Below are positions 51,884 to 60,980 of a DNA stretch of 64,000 nt, in pieces. Source of the stretch: Chryseobacterium elymi. Its GTDB lineage: Bacteria; Bacteroidota; Bacteroidia; Flavobacteriales; Weeksellaceae. The stretch lies in contig NZ_QNUH01000010.1 in NCBI RefSeq assembly GCF_003385495.1, positions 62,001-126,000 of the forward strand, given 5' to 3'. Made by a program: the position numbers and the translations under genes. Every line of letters starts with the position of its first letter. Position 1 is the first letter of the stretch. Below the pieces are notes generated by a model, which did not search any database, was not told the origin of the DNA, and was given only the letters and a program-made list of their open reading frames with translations.

Positions 51884-52912
51884 TTATTTTTTCACAAAAA
51901 TACTGTGTGGAATAATGATGTCATCTCCTTCTCTACCGTACTTCGGTACAATAAATGCTTTAGGCTCATACCGTTTGGTCCCGGAATTATAATACCAATT
52001 TGCACAGCCACTTACATGAAGTTTAATATGATAAACATGATCATATGCTGCTTCCTGGAAATCGCCAAAATCAGGAAGATTATTATGTAGATGATCGAGT
52101 TCCTGTACATGAGCATTATGTATTCTCATCGCCTCCGTGCAGGCTTCCTGATAAGAAAGCTTATACTGATTTCTTAGAACGAAGATAATATTCAGACATT
52201 CATGATCTATTTCTATTTCTTTTTTCAGAGAAACAAAGTCATTCTGAACCGCAATAAGTAGGCATAGAAGCTCCCTACAGCGCTGCATAATAGGATGATT
52301 GTAAACATGAACGGGTAATGCGAAATTAATGGCTGGATCCGTAAGGTCACCATAAGGCATCATGCCGATTGAATATCTTCGGAAACTAAGATAATGAGCT
52401 AGCAAAGGATACGTTCTGTTTTCAGACTGTTTGAAAGGTATTTCTTCCGCTATACCATACATGATAAATTCATAAAAATTGATGGAAATACGCTCTATCC
52501 AGAATTGGGGCATGCCATTTGCAATCCACTCCTTTCTTGCTTCTGCCATCTGACGTAGAATACCGATTTCATCTTCACGTGGATCTTCGCCCATCATCAC
52601 TTCATATACCCGGTCCGCAATAGCTTCCAACTCCTTGGCTGGTGTCATTCCGAAATAGTCATCAAATAATGTGATATAGATCATCATTCTGGCACAGGGA
52701 CGCATACGCTCTATGCTGTCGCAGGTCGGATTCATGTATGTGGCAACTCGCGACAGGAACTGTGGTTTACATCTTTTTATCCCTTCTTCAGAAATAAAAG
52801 TGTAATCATTATCATACCAATCTTTTTCTTCCTCGTCAAAGGCATTGGCAATTGGGCTATTCACCGTAGGCCAAGGATAATGACATACGGGAACAATTAA
52901 TTCTTCTCTCAT
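51884..52912 (-). CDS. Class I terpene synthase 2
   Basis: The 342-residue protein has a conserved first motif YITLFDDYFGMTPA near residue 89. It lacks the third Asp (DDYFG rather than DDxxD), a variation seen in some bacterial synthases. The second motif AVQNDFVSLKKEIE (NDxxSxxxE) is intact. The ends WPTVNSP and GCANWYYNSGTKRYEPKA, with the Arg-Tyr pair, match the next two synthases, so 2, 3 and 4 are closer to each other than to 1. Confidence 0.88.
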   Translation of the reverse strand: MREELIVPVCHYPWPTVNSPIANAFDEEEKDWYDNDYTFISEEGIKRCKPQFLSRVATYMNPTCDSIERMRPCARMMIYITLFDDYFGMTPAKELEAIADRVYEVMMGEDPREDEIGILRQMAEARKEWIANGMPQFWIERISINFYEFIMYGIAEEIPFKQSENRTYPLLAHYLSFRRYSIGMMPYGDLTDPAINFALPVHVYNHPIMQRCRELLCLLIAVQNDFVSLKKEIEIDHECLNIIFVLRNQYKLSYQEACTEAMRIHNAHVQELDHLHNNLPDFGDFQEAAYDHVYHIKLHVSGCANWYYNSGTKRYEPKAFIVPKYGREGDDIIIPHSIFVKK

Positions 52913-52945
52913 GGATTTGATTTTTATTTGTAAATGAAAAATAAA

Positions 52946-53322
52946 TTATATTTGGCTTAGTCTTTCTTTTAATTCCGCTGCATTTGGAAATTCCATAGCA
53001 TTGTAACGATCAAGTTTTGTGGAAATATTCTTCCAACCACTTAAAACGACGCTCATATAGTGTACCCCAATTTACTACTGCATCCTGCCATATCCCAAAA
53101 TCTGGAAGAGAAGTCTGTAATTCTACAAATTCTTTCAAGTCTTCGTTATGTAGACGCAAATCTTCAAGGCAGACTTCTTTCAAGGACATTTGGCGCTCAT
53201 GCTGGATCACCTTCGATATGGTAATAAATACTGTCGGTTGCTTCATCTTTTATTACCGATTGTACTTCATTGAAAAAAGTAACTAAGTGGCAAGCCAACG
53301 TTTGTAAACGGTGGATTTAAAC
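52946..53322 (-). pseudogene. Terpene synthase C-terminal fragment
   Basis: The region matches the last part of synthase 4 (54870-55868), starting at RLQTLACHLVTFFNEVQSV, through KVIQHERQMSLKEVCLEDLR, LHNEDLKEFVELQTSLPDFG and ending MEFPNA-ELKERLSQI. The part at 53010-53246 is still open; frameshifts lie near 53230 and 53060. The N-terminal half is absent. It is a partial duplication, diverged at many positions. Confidence 0.75.
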
Positions 53323-53498
53323 AGGCTCTTATAGTTTAGGTACGCAGAAAAGGAAACCTTTTCTGGTCTCGTTTTAGTACCACAACATCTTCAAAATTAA
53401 AAAACTAACTTATTTTGTAACAAATCTGTTGTTACAGTGCACCTATAGTGAAGGATATTATATAGGGATATGAGCTTAATAAATCCAGTCAAGAGTTA

Positions 53499-54509
53499 TT
53501 ATTCTCGCACATTCAATTCTCTATGTTCTGGCCATGCATGCCCATCAGGAGTATAACGGTACGGATGTATGTTGTAATAAGTATTGATTCCCTGAATTAC
53601 TGCTCCTAATCTGGTTACCCATTCGCTTAGATTTTTTTGATGCTCGATACCTAGTCCAAAATCAGGAAGCTGTTTGTGTAATGTTATCATCTCTGCAACC
53701 TGTGCGTCATGTATACGCATGGTTTCTTGTATGGCTTCTTCAAAAGAAAGTTGATGTATTTTCTGGAGTACAAAAACCGCATTGAAATTATCATTCTTGT
53801 TATACATTTCTTTCTTAAGGGAATGGATATCATTCTGCCAGATGGTAATCTGCACGGCCAGCATCCTAATACGCTGGATCACCGGGTGATTGATAACTTG
53901 TGCTGCCAATGGAAAATCGACACCCAACTCTACAAAATCATAGTGAGGGTACATCCCAATAGAGTATTGTCGTATCAAAGCGTATTTTTCAATGCTTGGA
54001 ATCTCTTCATTCCTTGCTCGATACAAGGATTCTTCCTCAACACCATACAATATATATTCGCTAGTATCATGAATAAATCGTTCCATCCATTCAGGGGTGG
54101 TACAAGCTTTGAACTCATCTCTGGTAAGGGCAACCTGATTCAGCAAGCCAAATTCACCTGATCTTACTTTATCACCCTGTAAAACTTCAACCACTCTTTT
54201 CCTCAATCTCTCCAGTTTAGGTATATTATCGTGATCGTATTGATCATCAATAAAAGTTTGCCAGAATAAAAAACGAGTACAAGGCAATATCTGCTCCCAA
54301 CTTAGATATCCCTGCATTCTTGCCAATACGTCAAAGAGTTTGATATGTTTATATTTCTCACGGGTTTTTTCAGAAACAAAGGTAAAGTCTTTATCAATAT
54401 AGTTCCATTCCTCTTTACCCAAACGGTCAATAAATTTACTGGTTACTGCCGGCCAGGGATAATAATTCAGAGGAATGAAATTTTTGCTGTCAAATTCTTG
54501 AGGTGTCAT
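53499..54509 (-). CDS. Class I terpene synthase 3
   Basis: The 336-residue protein carries the metal motif FIDDQYDHDN (DDxxD) near residue 90 and IWQNDIHSLKKEMYNKND (NSE triad) near 225, and ends NTYYNIHPYRYTPDGHAWPE with a conserved Arg-Tyr. Length and motifs indicate an intact enzyme. Confidence 0.9.
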   Translation of the reverse strand: MTPQEFDSKNFIPLNYYPWPAVTSKFIDRLGKEEWNYIDKDFTFVSEKTREKYKHIKLFDVLARMQGYLSWEQILPCTRFLFWQTFIDDQYDHDNIPKLERLRKRVVEVLQGDKVRSGEFGLLNQVALTRDEFKACTTPEWMERFIHDTSEYILYGVEEESLYRARNEEIPSIEKYALIRQYSIGMYPHYDFVELGVDFPLAAQVINHPVIQRIRMLAVQITIWQNDIHSLKKEMYNKNDNFNAVFVLQKIHQLSFEEAIQETMRIHDAQVAEMITLHKQLPDFGLGIEHQKNLSEWVTRLGAVIQGINTYYNIHPYRYTPDGHAWPEHRELNVRE

Positions 54510-54869
54510 ATTTTTAAAATTTAGATTTTATTATTTAGTTAGTATGTAATGGCAATCCATTTATTCTGGTTTGTTTCATTTACATAAAAAATTCATTTTT
54601 ACTCGGCCTAGTAACATCACCAGTCATTTTCTGGAAAACTAGATTTCTAAACATTTTAGTTTTTGGGGATATTTAAGATGTAACTATGGCGTTTTATTTG
54701 ATACATCTGCTCATGTTTTAGGTCTCCATAAGCATAATCTTTTGATTATTTCCTAATTTCTCAAAAAAATTAGAGGACTATATTTATATGATCTTGGTTA
54801 TTTACAATAGAAATATATAGCTAGAGGTTTTCATAGTTCAGTTTTTATTGCACTTTGAAAGTCTTACTA
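54510..54869. other. Intergenic stretch without a gene
   Basis: AT-rich spacer between synthases 3 and 4. A weak hairpin CTAATTT / AAATTAG is visible near 54756. No coding or RNA feature can be supported. Confidence 0.5.
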
Positions 54870-55868
54870 CTATATTTGGTTGAGCTTTTCTTTTAATTCT
54901 GTTGCATTTGGGAATTCCATAGCATTGTAACGGTCAAGTTTTGTTGATATATTTTTCCATCCGCTCAGTACCATGCTCATATAATGTACCCAGTTTACCA
55001 CAGCATCGTGCCAAATCCCGAAGTCAGGCAGAGAAGCCTGCAGGGTCACGAATTCTTTCAGGTCTTCATTATGAAGACGTAGATCTTCCAGACAGGCATC
55101 TTCCAGCGAGACTTGGTATTCGTGTTGGATTACTTTCACTATATTATAATAAATACTTCCTGTCGCTTCATCTTTTTCTACCGACTGCACTTCGTTAAAA
55201 TAAGTTACCAGATGGCAGGCCAATGCTTGCAGACGCATGATCACCGGATGTTCATGTATCTCCGGAGGCAGAATGATACCCGTTTCCACCTCTGTGAGCT
55301 GCAGAAAGGGATACAGACAGATCGAATTTTCCCTTAAAGCAATACATTCTGTTATCGTGGGGAACATTTTGTTTTCTTTGTACCGGAGCTCGGCTTCCAG
55401 CCCGGTAAAATATCTGCTGATCATTTTTGAAAAGCGAGCGATTGATTCCTGAGGAATAAACTGAAGCAGCTCCTGCCTTAGTGACTCTAGCATTGCCCCC
55501 AAAGGTATCCCTGATTCTGCAGCGCTTATTTCTCCATTGAGAACTGCAACCGACTGGGTATGTATCTTTTTAATGTCACAGGATACACTTTCCTCATACA
55601 GGTCATCATTGTACAGCGTCCACAGCATCAGTCTGCAGATAGGTTTGAACCGTTCAACGGGTGCTGTAGGAAACCATTGTGCGGCAATATGCGCCGTTTT
55701 AGTTTTCTTATATTTTTTACGAAGACCAGGATTCTGTTCATAAAGCCACAGATACTCCCCATCGATCCATTGGTTTTCGGTAATTTCCTGCAACTGATCT
55801 GCATTGGGATTCTTTAATGTAGGGAACGGGTAATTAAATTGTTTGTTAAGTAGTTCAAGTGTGTTCAT
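54870..55868 (-). CDS. Class I terpene synthase 4
   Basis: The start at 55868 (MNTLELLNKQFNYPFPTL) gives 332 residues; the frame upstream is unrelated. The first motif is LYNDDLYEESVS (DDxxE), the second YFNEVQSVEKDEATG (NE-x2-S-x3-D/E), both acceptable but less canonical than in synthase 3. Its C-terminal third is duplicated as the fragment at 52946-53322. Confidence 0.85.
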   Translation of the reverse strand: MNTLELLNKQFNYPFPTLKNPNADQLQEITENQWIDGEYLWLYEQNPGLRKKYKKTKTAHIAAQWFPTAPVERFKPICRLMLWTLYNDDLYEESVSCDIKKIHTQSVAVLNGEISAAESGIPLGAMLESLRQELLQFIPQESIARFSKMISRYFTGLEAELRYKENKMFPTITECIALRENSICLYPFLQLTEVETGIILPPEIHEHPVIMRLQALACHLVTYFNEVQSVEKDEATGSIYYNIVKVIQHEYQVSLEDACLEDLRLHNEDLKEFVTLQASLPDFGIWHDAVVNWVHYMSMVLSGWKNISTKLDRYNAMEFPNATELKEKLNQI

Positions 55869-56637
55869 GGTTTTATTGTTTTTTAATTTCACATAAGAAT
55901 AAGATTTGTCTGTAAAATTTAACAGAATTAACCGTTGGAAAACAAGGTAATAGTGTTTATGAAGATGTATTAAAAAAATATAGGAATACCTATTTTCATT
56001 GACGGAATGTCTGCTTCTAAAATGCAGTACAATGTATAATTTCATCCTTGAAAGTCTCGAATAATCGGTGGCATAGAGACAATTGTTTAGAGATTTCAAG
56101 TGGGATGCTATCAGTGAATAATCGACTTTGTATTTATACAGGTAATTTTACTATCTATATGAATACATACAGGTATTGAAACCGTAGAAGGTTTACCTTT
56201 CTATTGGGTAGGAAATTTTCATATATTATAATTTGGTGATTTCTCTGGTTCTTAGTTTAAACTAAGTTAAAAAAAAATTGAAACCGCCCAATTTTTATTC
56301 ACGAAAATATGATATTAACTAACAACAGCCATACATCATACATCAATAAAGGATTAAAGATTCAGGGAAAAATCAGTTTATGTGTGAAATTCGAATTTTA
56401 TTGTTTTTTTGTTCCCCTTTTTTAGTCCGTTTTTGAATAGAGAATTGTAATTTTCTAAAGATATTTATTTACGGATGTTTTTTTTGGTAATTATTAAAAT
56501 CCTAATATAACTTAGATGCACTGTTGCTTGATTTTAGATTAAATAATAAATATCACTACTTATAAACGGTGTGTGAAATTTATAAATCAAGAAATTTTTC
56601 CATTTTTTTAAGCTGAGACAATTAAACATATAACGTA
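55869..56637. other. Long AT-rich gap with a 16-base palindrome
   Basis: It contains CTTAGTTTAAACTAAG (56251-56266), a perfect palindrome, which could be an operator for the terpene cluster or chance. No gene or RNA is supported. Confidence 0.5.
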
Positions 56638-56976
56638 CTAAAAAATATCTATTTCAATATCTATTTCTATTTCCTTTATTTTTACATTCTCTGCAGTCTC
56701 AAATTCAAATTTACCTTTTGCAGCAAAGGCTTTATTATAAAATTCATTCAGGCCGTTATCACTTGATCCTAATGTTACATTAGAAGAAAAAAAACCATCA
56801 CTAACCAAAAAGGTTCTATTGGGAATATCGACCCGGACATCTGCAGGATTGATCTCTGCTTCCCAATGGCTACAGACATAATTTTCTGACTGTGTATTAT
56901 ATAATACATTATTCCATGTATCATAATCATTGCTTAATTTTTCAGCAATCTGGAATTTAATTATATCAATTTCCAT
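56638..56976 (-). CDS. Hypothetical small protein
   Basis: 112 residues, acidic, soluble. I do not recognise it. Features are SENYVCSHWEAEINPADVRV and an alternating Glu/Ile tail (KIKEIEIDIEIDIF) that looks like a beta strand edge. It is isolated between gaps in an accessory region. Coding is likely from its length and clean start, but it is not proven. Confidence 0.5.
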   Translation of the reverse strand: MEIDIIKFQIAEKLSNDYDTWNNVLYNTQSENYVCSHWEAEINPADVRVDIPNRTFLVSDGFFSSNVTLGSSDNGLNEFYNKAFAAKGKFEFETAENVKIKEIEIDIEIDIF

Positions 56977-57253
56977 AGTTAATAGTTTTTGGTATTAACA
57001 AAAATACGAAAAATATGATCCGAAAATACTATATCTGAATAGCCGGAAAATTGGACAACGTGATCTGAGTTACTTCTTTCTCTACAACTTAAGAAATTAA
57101 AAAGCAAAAAGCCTTTAAATAATTCAAAGTCTTTCTTGTAATATGAAACCTGTTTAAAATTATTTAATTAGAAAAGTTCCGAGAAAAAAGGAAATTAGTA
57201 TAATATTTTAAAGCAAATGAACAACATTTTTATGAATGCACTACGGCTTTAGA

Positions 57254-58034
57254 TTAAACAATCTTATCAACAAATTTCTGCCTCAAAGACATCATGTCCT
57301 CACTCACTTTGCTATCCAGTATTTTCGCATAATGCTGGGTCGTTTTAATATTTTTGTGCCCAAGCATTTTACTTACACTCTCAATGGAAACTCCATTGGA
57401 TAAAGTGACAGTTGTGGCAAAAGTGTGACGTGCTATATGATAGGTTAATTCTTTGTTGATACCACATAAATCTGCAATCTCTTTCAAATAAGCATTCATT
57501 TTTTGATTACTGAGAACAGGAAGCAATCTGCCTCTATTTATACAAGTCTGGTGATTTTTATATTTCTCAATAATGCATTCGGCTTGGGTAAGCAGAGGAA
57601 TGGTAGAAGTTGTTTTCGTTTTTTGGCGTTTAGTGAAAATCCATTTATTACCATCTAATCCTATATTAACATTTTGGGTAGTCAGTTGTTGTGTATCTAT
57701 GTAAGCAAGACCTGTAAAACAACTAAACAGGAAAATATCCCTTACTTGCGATATTCTTTCATTTTTGAAATCTTTTGTACTAAGAATTTCAATTTTCTGC
57801 TCATTCAAAAAAGATCTGGTCACTTCGTTAAATTTGGAAGTATAATTAATGAAAGGATCCTTATCTATCCAGACATTACCCAAACAAATTCTAATAATCT
57901 TTCCAAAATTCTTACCATATTTTAGAAGTGTGTATGGAACGTTTTGTACTTATCTCGCATATTTTACCATCAATTGTAATTCTCAAATAAACGGGAGCCT
58001 CTCCTACCGAGTTTACTTTGGACTTTTAAGATAA
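57254..58034 (-). pseudogene. Tyrosine recombinase (integrase) with internal deletion
   Basis: The catalytic half (57254-57883 and a little upstream) is intact: Arg in VRDIFLFSCFTGLAYIDT, HIARHTF (HxxR) and LGHKNIKTTQHYAKI with the Tyr. Upstream at about 57920-58034 in another frame is the arm-binding domain (SKVNSVGEAPVYLRITIDGK, CEISTKR). These two parts are normally separated by about 100 residues of core-binding domain, which is missing. The gene points at the tRNA-Asp array, the usual attachment target for such integrases. Confidence 0.78.
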
Positions 58035-58160
58035 AAAAAGTAAGTTGAATGTCTTGTTCATTTATTTGGCTTTTTTAAAAGTTTAAAATTAATTTCAGTA
58101 AAACTCATTAACAAGATATTCACTTTCTGAACTGGTTTATGAACGGATGTTTCTAAACAT

Positions 58161-58405
58161 TCAGTGACCATATAAATCAAGTTCGGCAGATCACTGCTAT
58201 GGGTCACTTATAGATTGTCAACTTTATAAACCGTTTAATCAAATTTGGTAGTGACCTCTTTTAGCCAAACTTGACAAGTCACTGGCGTAGGTCATTTTTA
58301 AATTGCAAATTTTAAAAATTTACCAATTGAATATTTAATTTTATTCATTGACCTCTTAAAACCAGATGTCTTAGGTCAACGAATAGGTCACTTTTATATT
58401 GTTAA
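58161..58405. repeat. Three imperfect repeats, about 90 bp each
   Basis: Each unit has GTGACC (58164, 58251; TTGACC at 58349), a middle of 30-40 bases (AAGTTCGGCAGATCACTG / AAACTTGACAAGTCACTG) and GGTCAC/GGTCAT (58202, 58290, 58385), followed by TTxTAxATTG. Periods are 87-88 and 95-98 bases. They lie between the dead integrase and the tRNA genes and do not match the tRNAs. They could be integrase accessory sites or remnants of a mobile element. The 456 bases to the tRNAs hold no gene. Confidence 0.6.
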
Positions 58406-58436
58406 TATTTAGCCCTATTTGAAGGCACAAAACAAA

Positions 58437-58468
58437 AAATGCTTTAAAACATATGTTTTAAAGCATTT
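58437..58468 (-). terminator. Perfect 32-base palindrome, likely tRNA operon terminator
   Basis: AAATGCTTTAAAACAT followed by its exact reverse complement with no loop bases, 23 bases past the last tRNA. On the minus strand it is followed by TTTTTTG. Confidence 0.7.
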
Positions 58469-58491
58469 GTACTATTTTGATTTAATAGTTG

Positions 58492-58565
58492 CGATCCGGA
58501 CGGGACTCGAACCCGCGACCTCCGCCGTGACAGGGCGGCATTCTAACCAGCTGAACTACCGGATC
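58492..58565 (-). tRNA. tRNA-Asp (GTC), copy 3
   Basis: 74 bases with acceptor GATCCGG / CCGGATC, discriminator G, D-loop AGCTGGTTAGA, anticodon stem CCGCC / GGCGG around CTGTCAC (anticodon GTC) and TTCGAGTC loop. CCA not encoded. Confidence 0.97.
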
Positions 58566-58597
58566 AATTTTTTTAAAAGAAATTGACAAAACTTCTG

Positions 58598-58671
58598 CGA
58601 TCCGGACGGGACTCGAACCCGCGACCTCCGCCGTGACAGGGCGGCATTCTAACCAGCTGAACTACCGGATC
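58598..58671 (-). tRNA. tRNA-Asp (GTC), copy 2
   Basis: Identical to copies 1 and 3; separated from copy 3 by 32 bases. Confidence 0.97.
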
Positions 58672-58703
58672 TAATTTTTTTAAAAGTAAATTATAAACTT
58701 TTG

Positions 58704-58777
58704 CGATCCGGACGGGACTCGAACCCGCGACCTCCGCCGTGACAGGGCGGCATTCTAACCAGCTGAACTACCGGATC
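58704..58777 (-). tRNA. tRNA-Asp (GTC), copy 1
   Basis: Identical to the other two and first in the transcript, 44 bases downstream of a consensus promoter. The spacers between copies are also similar (ATTTTTTTAAAAG). Confidence 0.97.
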
Positions 58778-58820
58778 ATTTTCTGTTGTTGTAAAGAACG
58801 CTGTTTCTTTTTTGTGATTG

Positions 58821-58850
58821 CAAAATTACACCTTTTTTCATTACCTGCAA
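58821..58850 (-). promoter_or_regulatory. Promoter of the tRNA-Asp array (TTG-N19-TAATTTTG)
   Basis: Minus strand: TTG at 58850-58848, exactly 19 bases, TAATTTTG at 58828-58821. An ideal Bacteroidota promoter. Confidence 0.8.
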
Positions 58851-58860
58851 ATTATTTGTA

Positions 58861-58888
58861 AAAAAAAAGCCTTCCAAAACCGGAAGGC
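58861..58888 (-). terminator. Rho-independent terminator of trxA
   Basis: Stem GCCTTCC / GGAAGGC with loop AAAACC, then T8 on the minus strand, just after the trxA stop. Confidence 0.88.
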
Positions 58889-58910
58889 ATTCATTATCAA
58901 AGTTATTTTT

Positions 58911-59228
58911 TTACAAGTGTGCGCTTAATTTTTCAGCGATTACTTCTTTTGGAGTCACACCTACTAATTTATCAACCACTTCACCGTTCTTAAAAATCAG
59001 AACTGTAGGGATATTTCGGATGCCATACTGCATAGAAATCTCCTGATTGTTATCTACATCAACTTTTCCTACCACTGCTTTTCCTTCAAAATCTGATGCT
59101 ACCTCTTCGATGATTGGTCCTAAAGTTCTGCATGGTCCGCACCATACCGCCCAGAAGTCTACCAATACCGGCTTATCTGATTTTAAAACCGTTTCCTGAA
59201 ATGAGCTGTCCGTAATTTCTAAAGCCAT
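58911..59228 (-). CDS. trxA: Thioredoxin
   Basis: The 105-residue cytoplasmic protein with active site WAVWCGPCRTLGP and the cis-Pro region NIPTVLIFKNGEVV. It reduces disulfides of many enzymes. Single domain, normal length. A TAATTTTG -7 element is present at 59287-59294 (minus strand), so it is probably transcribed separately from the desulfurase gene. Confidence 0.96.
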   Translation of the reverse strand: MALEITDSSFQETVLKSDKPVLVDFWAVWCGPCRTLGPIIEEVASDFEGKAVVGKVDVDNNQEISMQYGIRNIPTVLIFKNGEVVDKLVGVTPKEVIAEKLSAHL

Positions 59229-59313
59229 TTTGTTTCTTTTATTTAAATTAATATTATATTCTTATTTCAATCCTTAATTGGATATTCAAAATTACGATAT
59301 TTAAGCAATAAGA

Positions 59314-60489
59314 CTATCTATGCTCAACATTTGTTTTTTCTATAACAAAATCTTTTGAAATTTCTTCCAAAGCTTCTGCCAAGGCATCTATCTCTGCTTT
59401 TGTCGTCATATGGCTGAATGAAATACGTAATGGCGTACAATGATCCATTTCATCCTCTGTAAGTACCATCATCATCACCATGGAAGGTTTCGATGCTCCC
59501 GAAGAACATGCGCTCCCCTGCGAGATTGCAATTCCCTTCATATCCAGTTGAAGACCTATTAAAGGGTTCTTGTATGGAAGTAAGGCACTTAAAACCGTGT
59601 AAAGGCTGTTTTCCTTCTCTGCACTTCTTCCGTTGAATTTGATACCCGGAATCACAGCAGAAAGTCTCTCTATCGCATAGTCTTTAATCTCCTGAATATG
59701 GTTGGTATATTCTTCCATATGGTTTAGAGAAAGTTCCAATGCTTTACCAAGGCCTACGATACCACTTACGTTCTCTGTTCCGGCTCTCAGGCTTCTTTCC
59801 TGGGGTCCACCTGTAATGATTCCCTTCATTCCGGTTGCTTTTCTGATAAAAGCAAAACCTACTCCTTTCGGTCCATGGAATTTGTGGGCACTGCATGAAG
59901 CAAAATCCACCATGATATCTGAAAAATCCAGATTCATATGTGCCATTGTCTGTACCGTATCTGAATGGAAAAGAGCATTATTGGCTTTACAAAGCTCAGC
60001 AATCTTTTTAATATCTATGATATTTCCAATCTCATTATTAGCATGCATTAAGCTTACCAGGGTCTTTTTACCCGAAGCTTTTAATAATTCTTCGAGTTTA
60101 TTAAGGTCAATATCACCTTTTTCATTAGGACGGATATAATTTACCTCTACTCCTTTTCTGCTTTTCATATCCAGAATACTCTCAGAAACACATTTGTGCT
60201 CCAGCGGAGTACTGATGATCCTTTCCACTCCAAGGTGTTCCACACTGGATTTGATGATCATATTATTTGATTCTGTTCCGCAAGAGGTAAAAATGATCTC
60301 TGCAGGAGTTACATGAAGATAATCAGCAACCTGTCTTCTCACATTTTCAATAAGGATCTTCGCTTCCTGTCCAAAACTATGGGTAGAAGAAGGGTTTCCG
60401 AAATTCATTTTCATGGTACCAACCATGGCATCTATGACTTCTTCTGAAAGAGGAGTTGTTGCCGCGTTATCTAAATATATTTTGTTCAT
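59314..60489 (-). CDS. Cysteine desulfurase (IscS/NifS type)
   Basis: The start at 60489 (MNKIYLDNAATTPLS) gives 391 residues; the longer frame adds 23 residues of unrelated sequence. The PLP-binding Lys is in CSAHKFHGPKGVG, and the mobile loop Cys in QGSACSSGASKPS; NATTPL and HANNEIG are family motifs. It releases sulfur from cysteine for iron-sulfur clusters or thiolation. It starts three bases after the PrcB-like lipoprotein stop, so it is the last gene of the operon. Confidence 0.94.
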   Translation of the reverse strand: MNKIYLDNAATTPLSEEVIDAMVGTMKMNFGNPSSTHSFGQEAKILIENVRRQVADYLHVTPAEIIFTSCGTESNNMIIKSSVEHLGVERIISTPLEHKCVSESILDMKSRKGVEVNYIRPNEKGDIDLNKLEELLKASGKKTLVSLMHANNEIGNIIDIKKIAELCKANNALFHSDTVQTMAHMNLDFSDIMVDFASCSAHKFHGPKGVGFAFIRKATGMKGIITGGPQERSLRAGTENVSGIVGLGKALELSLNHMEEYTNHIQEIKDYAIERLSAVIPGIKFNGRSAEKENSLYTVLSALLPYKNPLIGLQLDMKGIAISQGSACSSGASKPSMVMMMVLTEDEMDHCTPLRISFSHMTTKAEIDALAEALEEISKDFVIEKTNVEHR

Positions 60490-60491
60490 TT

Positions 60492-60956
60492 TTATTTTGA
60501 ATATTTTAATTCTACTGAGGTAAACTGATAATCTGAAGGAACGGTAAAAATAAACCATGGGGCTGAAAGCATCTGAATTTCCATTCCGCCTGAAGGTATT
60601 TCAGGAACCTCCACATAAAGGATATTGTTTTTCACAGTGATACTTTTAATCGTATCAATCGTGTGGCTTCCCGATCTGAAGCTGCCCATATTATACAGAA
60701 CTACTTTTTTGTTTTTTGGAAATTCCGGATAATTTATGGATGGTTCTTTGCCCAACTCAACAAGACCGAAACTTCCTTTGATGACATTAAGGAATTCCTG
60801 TTCATCCTTAATGATCTTAAATCCGGCTTTGTCCGTGCCGCCTTGTGCCTCGGAAACAAGCAGTTCAGTATTTTCCTGCATCCCTGATAATTTTTGAGAC
60901 GGCGTTGCTGCACAGCTCATAATGATTGCAGTACATAAAATAAGCAGTCCTTTCAT
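60492..60956 (-). CDS. PrcB-like lipoprotein
   Basis: The start at 60956 (MKGLLILCTAIIMSC) gives a lipoprotein of about 154 residues. The region GSFRSGSHTIDTIKSITVKN through VEVPEIPSGGMEIQMLSAPW resembles the PrcB C-terminal domain (protease-complex accessory fold). Role in the cell unknown. Tight spacing (6 bases from the HAD gene, 3 to the desulfurase) puts it in the polyprenyl-sugar operon. Confidence 0.65.
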   Translation of the reverse strand: MKGLLILCTAIIMSCAATPSQKLSGMQENTELLVSEAQGGTDKAGFKIIKDEQEFLNVIKGSFGLVELGKEPSINYPEFPKNKKVVLYNMGSFRSGSHTIDTIKSITVKNNILYVEVPEIPSGGMEIQMLSAPWFIFTVPSDYQFTSVELKYSK

Positions 60957-60980
60957 TTTTAAGATTTTTATCATCCAAAA

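Noticed and set aside
53709-54161. 150-codon plus-strand frame over terpene synthase 3
   Set aside because: Antisense shadow; the corresponding minus frame has all family motifs.
57849-58034. 61-codon plus-strand frame next to the integrase
   Set aside because: The minus strand here encodes the arm-binding domain of the decayed recombinase, which explains the open frame.
58492-58777. Three 74-base direct repeats with 32-base spacers, at first glance like a CRISPR array
   Set aside because: The repeats fold as tRNA-Asp with a GTC anticodon, the spacers are similar to each other, and no cas gene is nearby.
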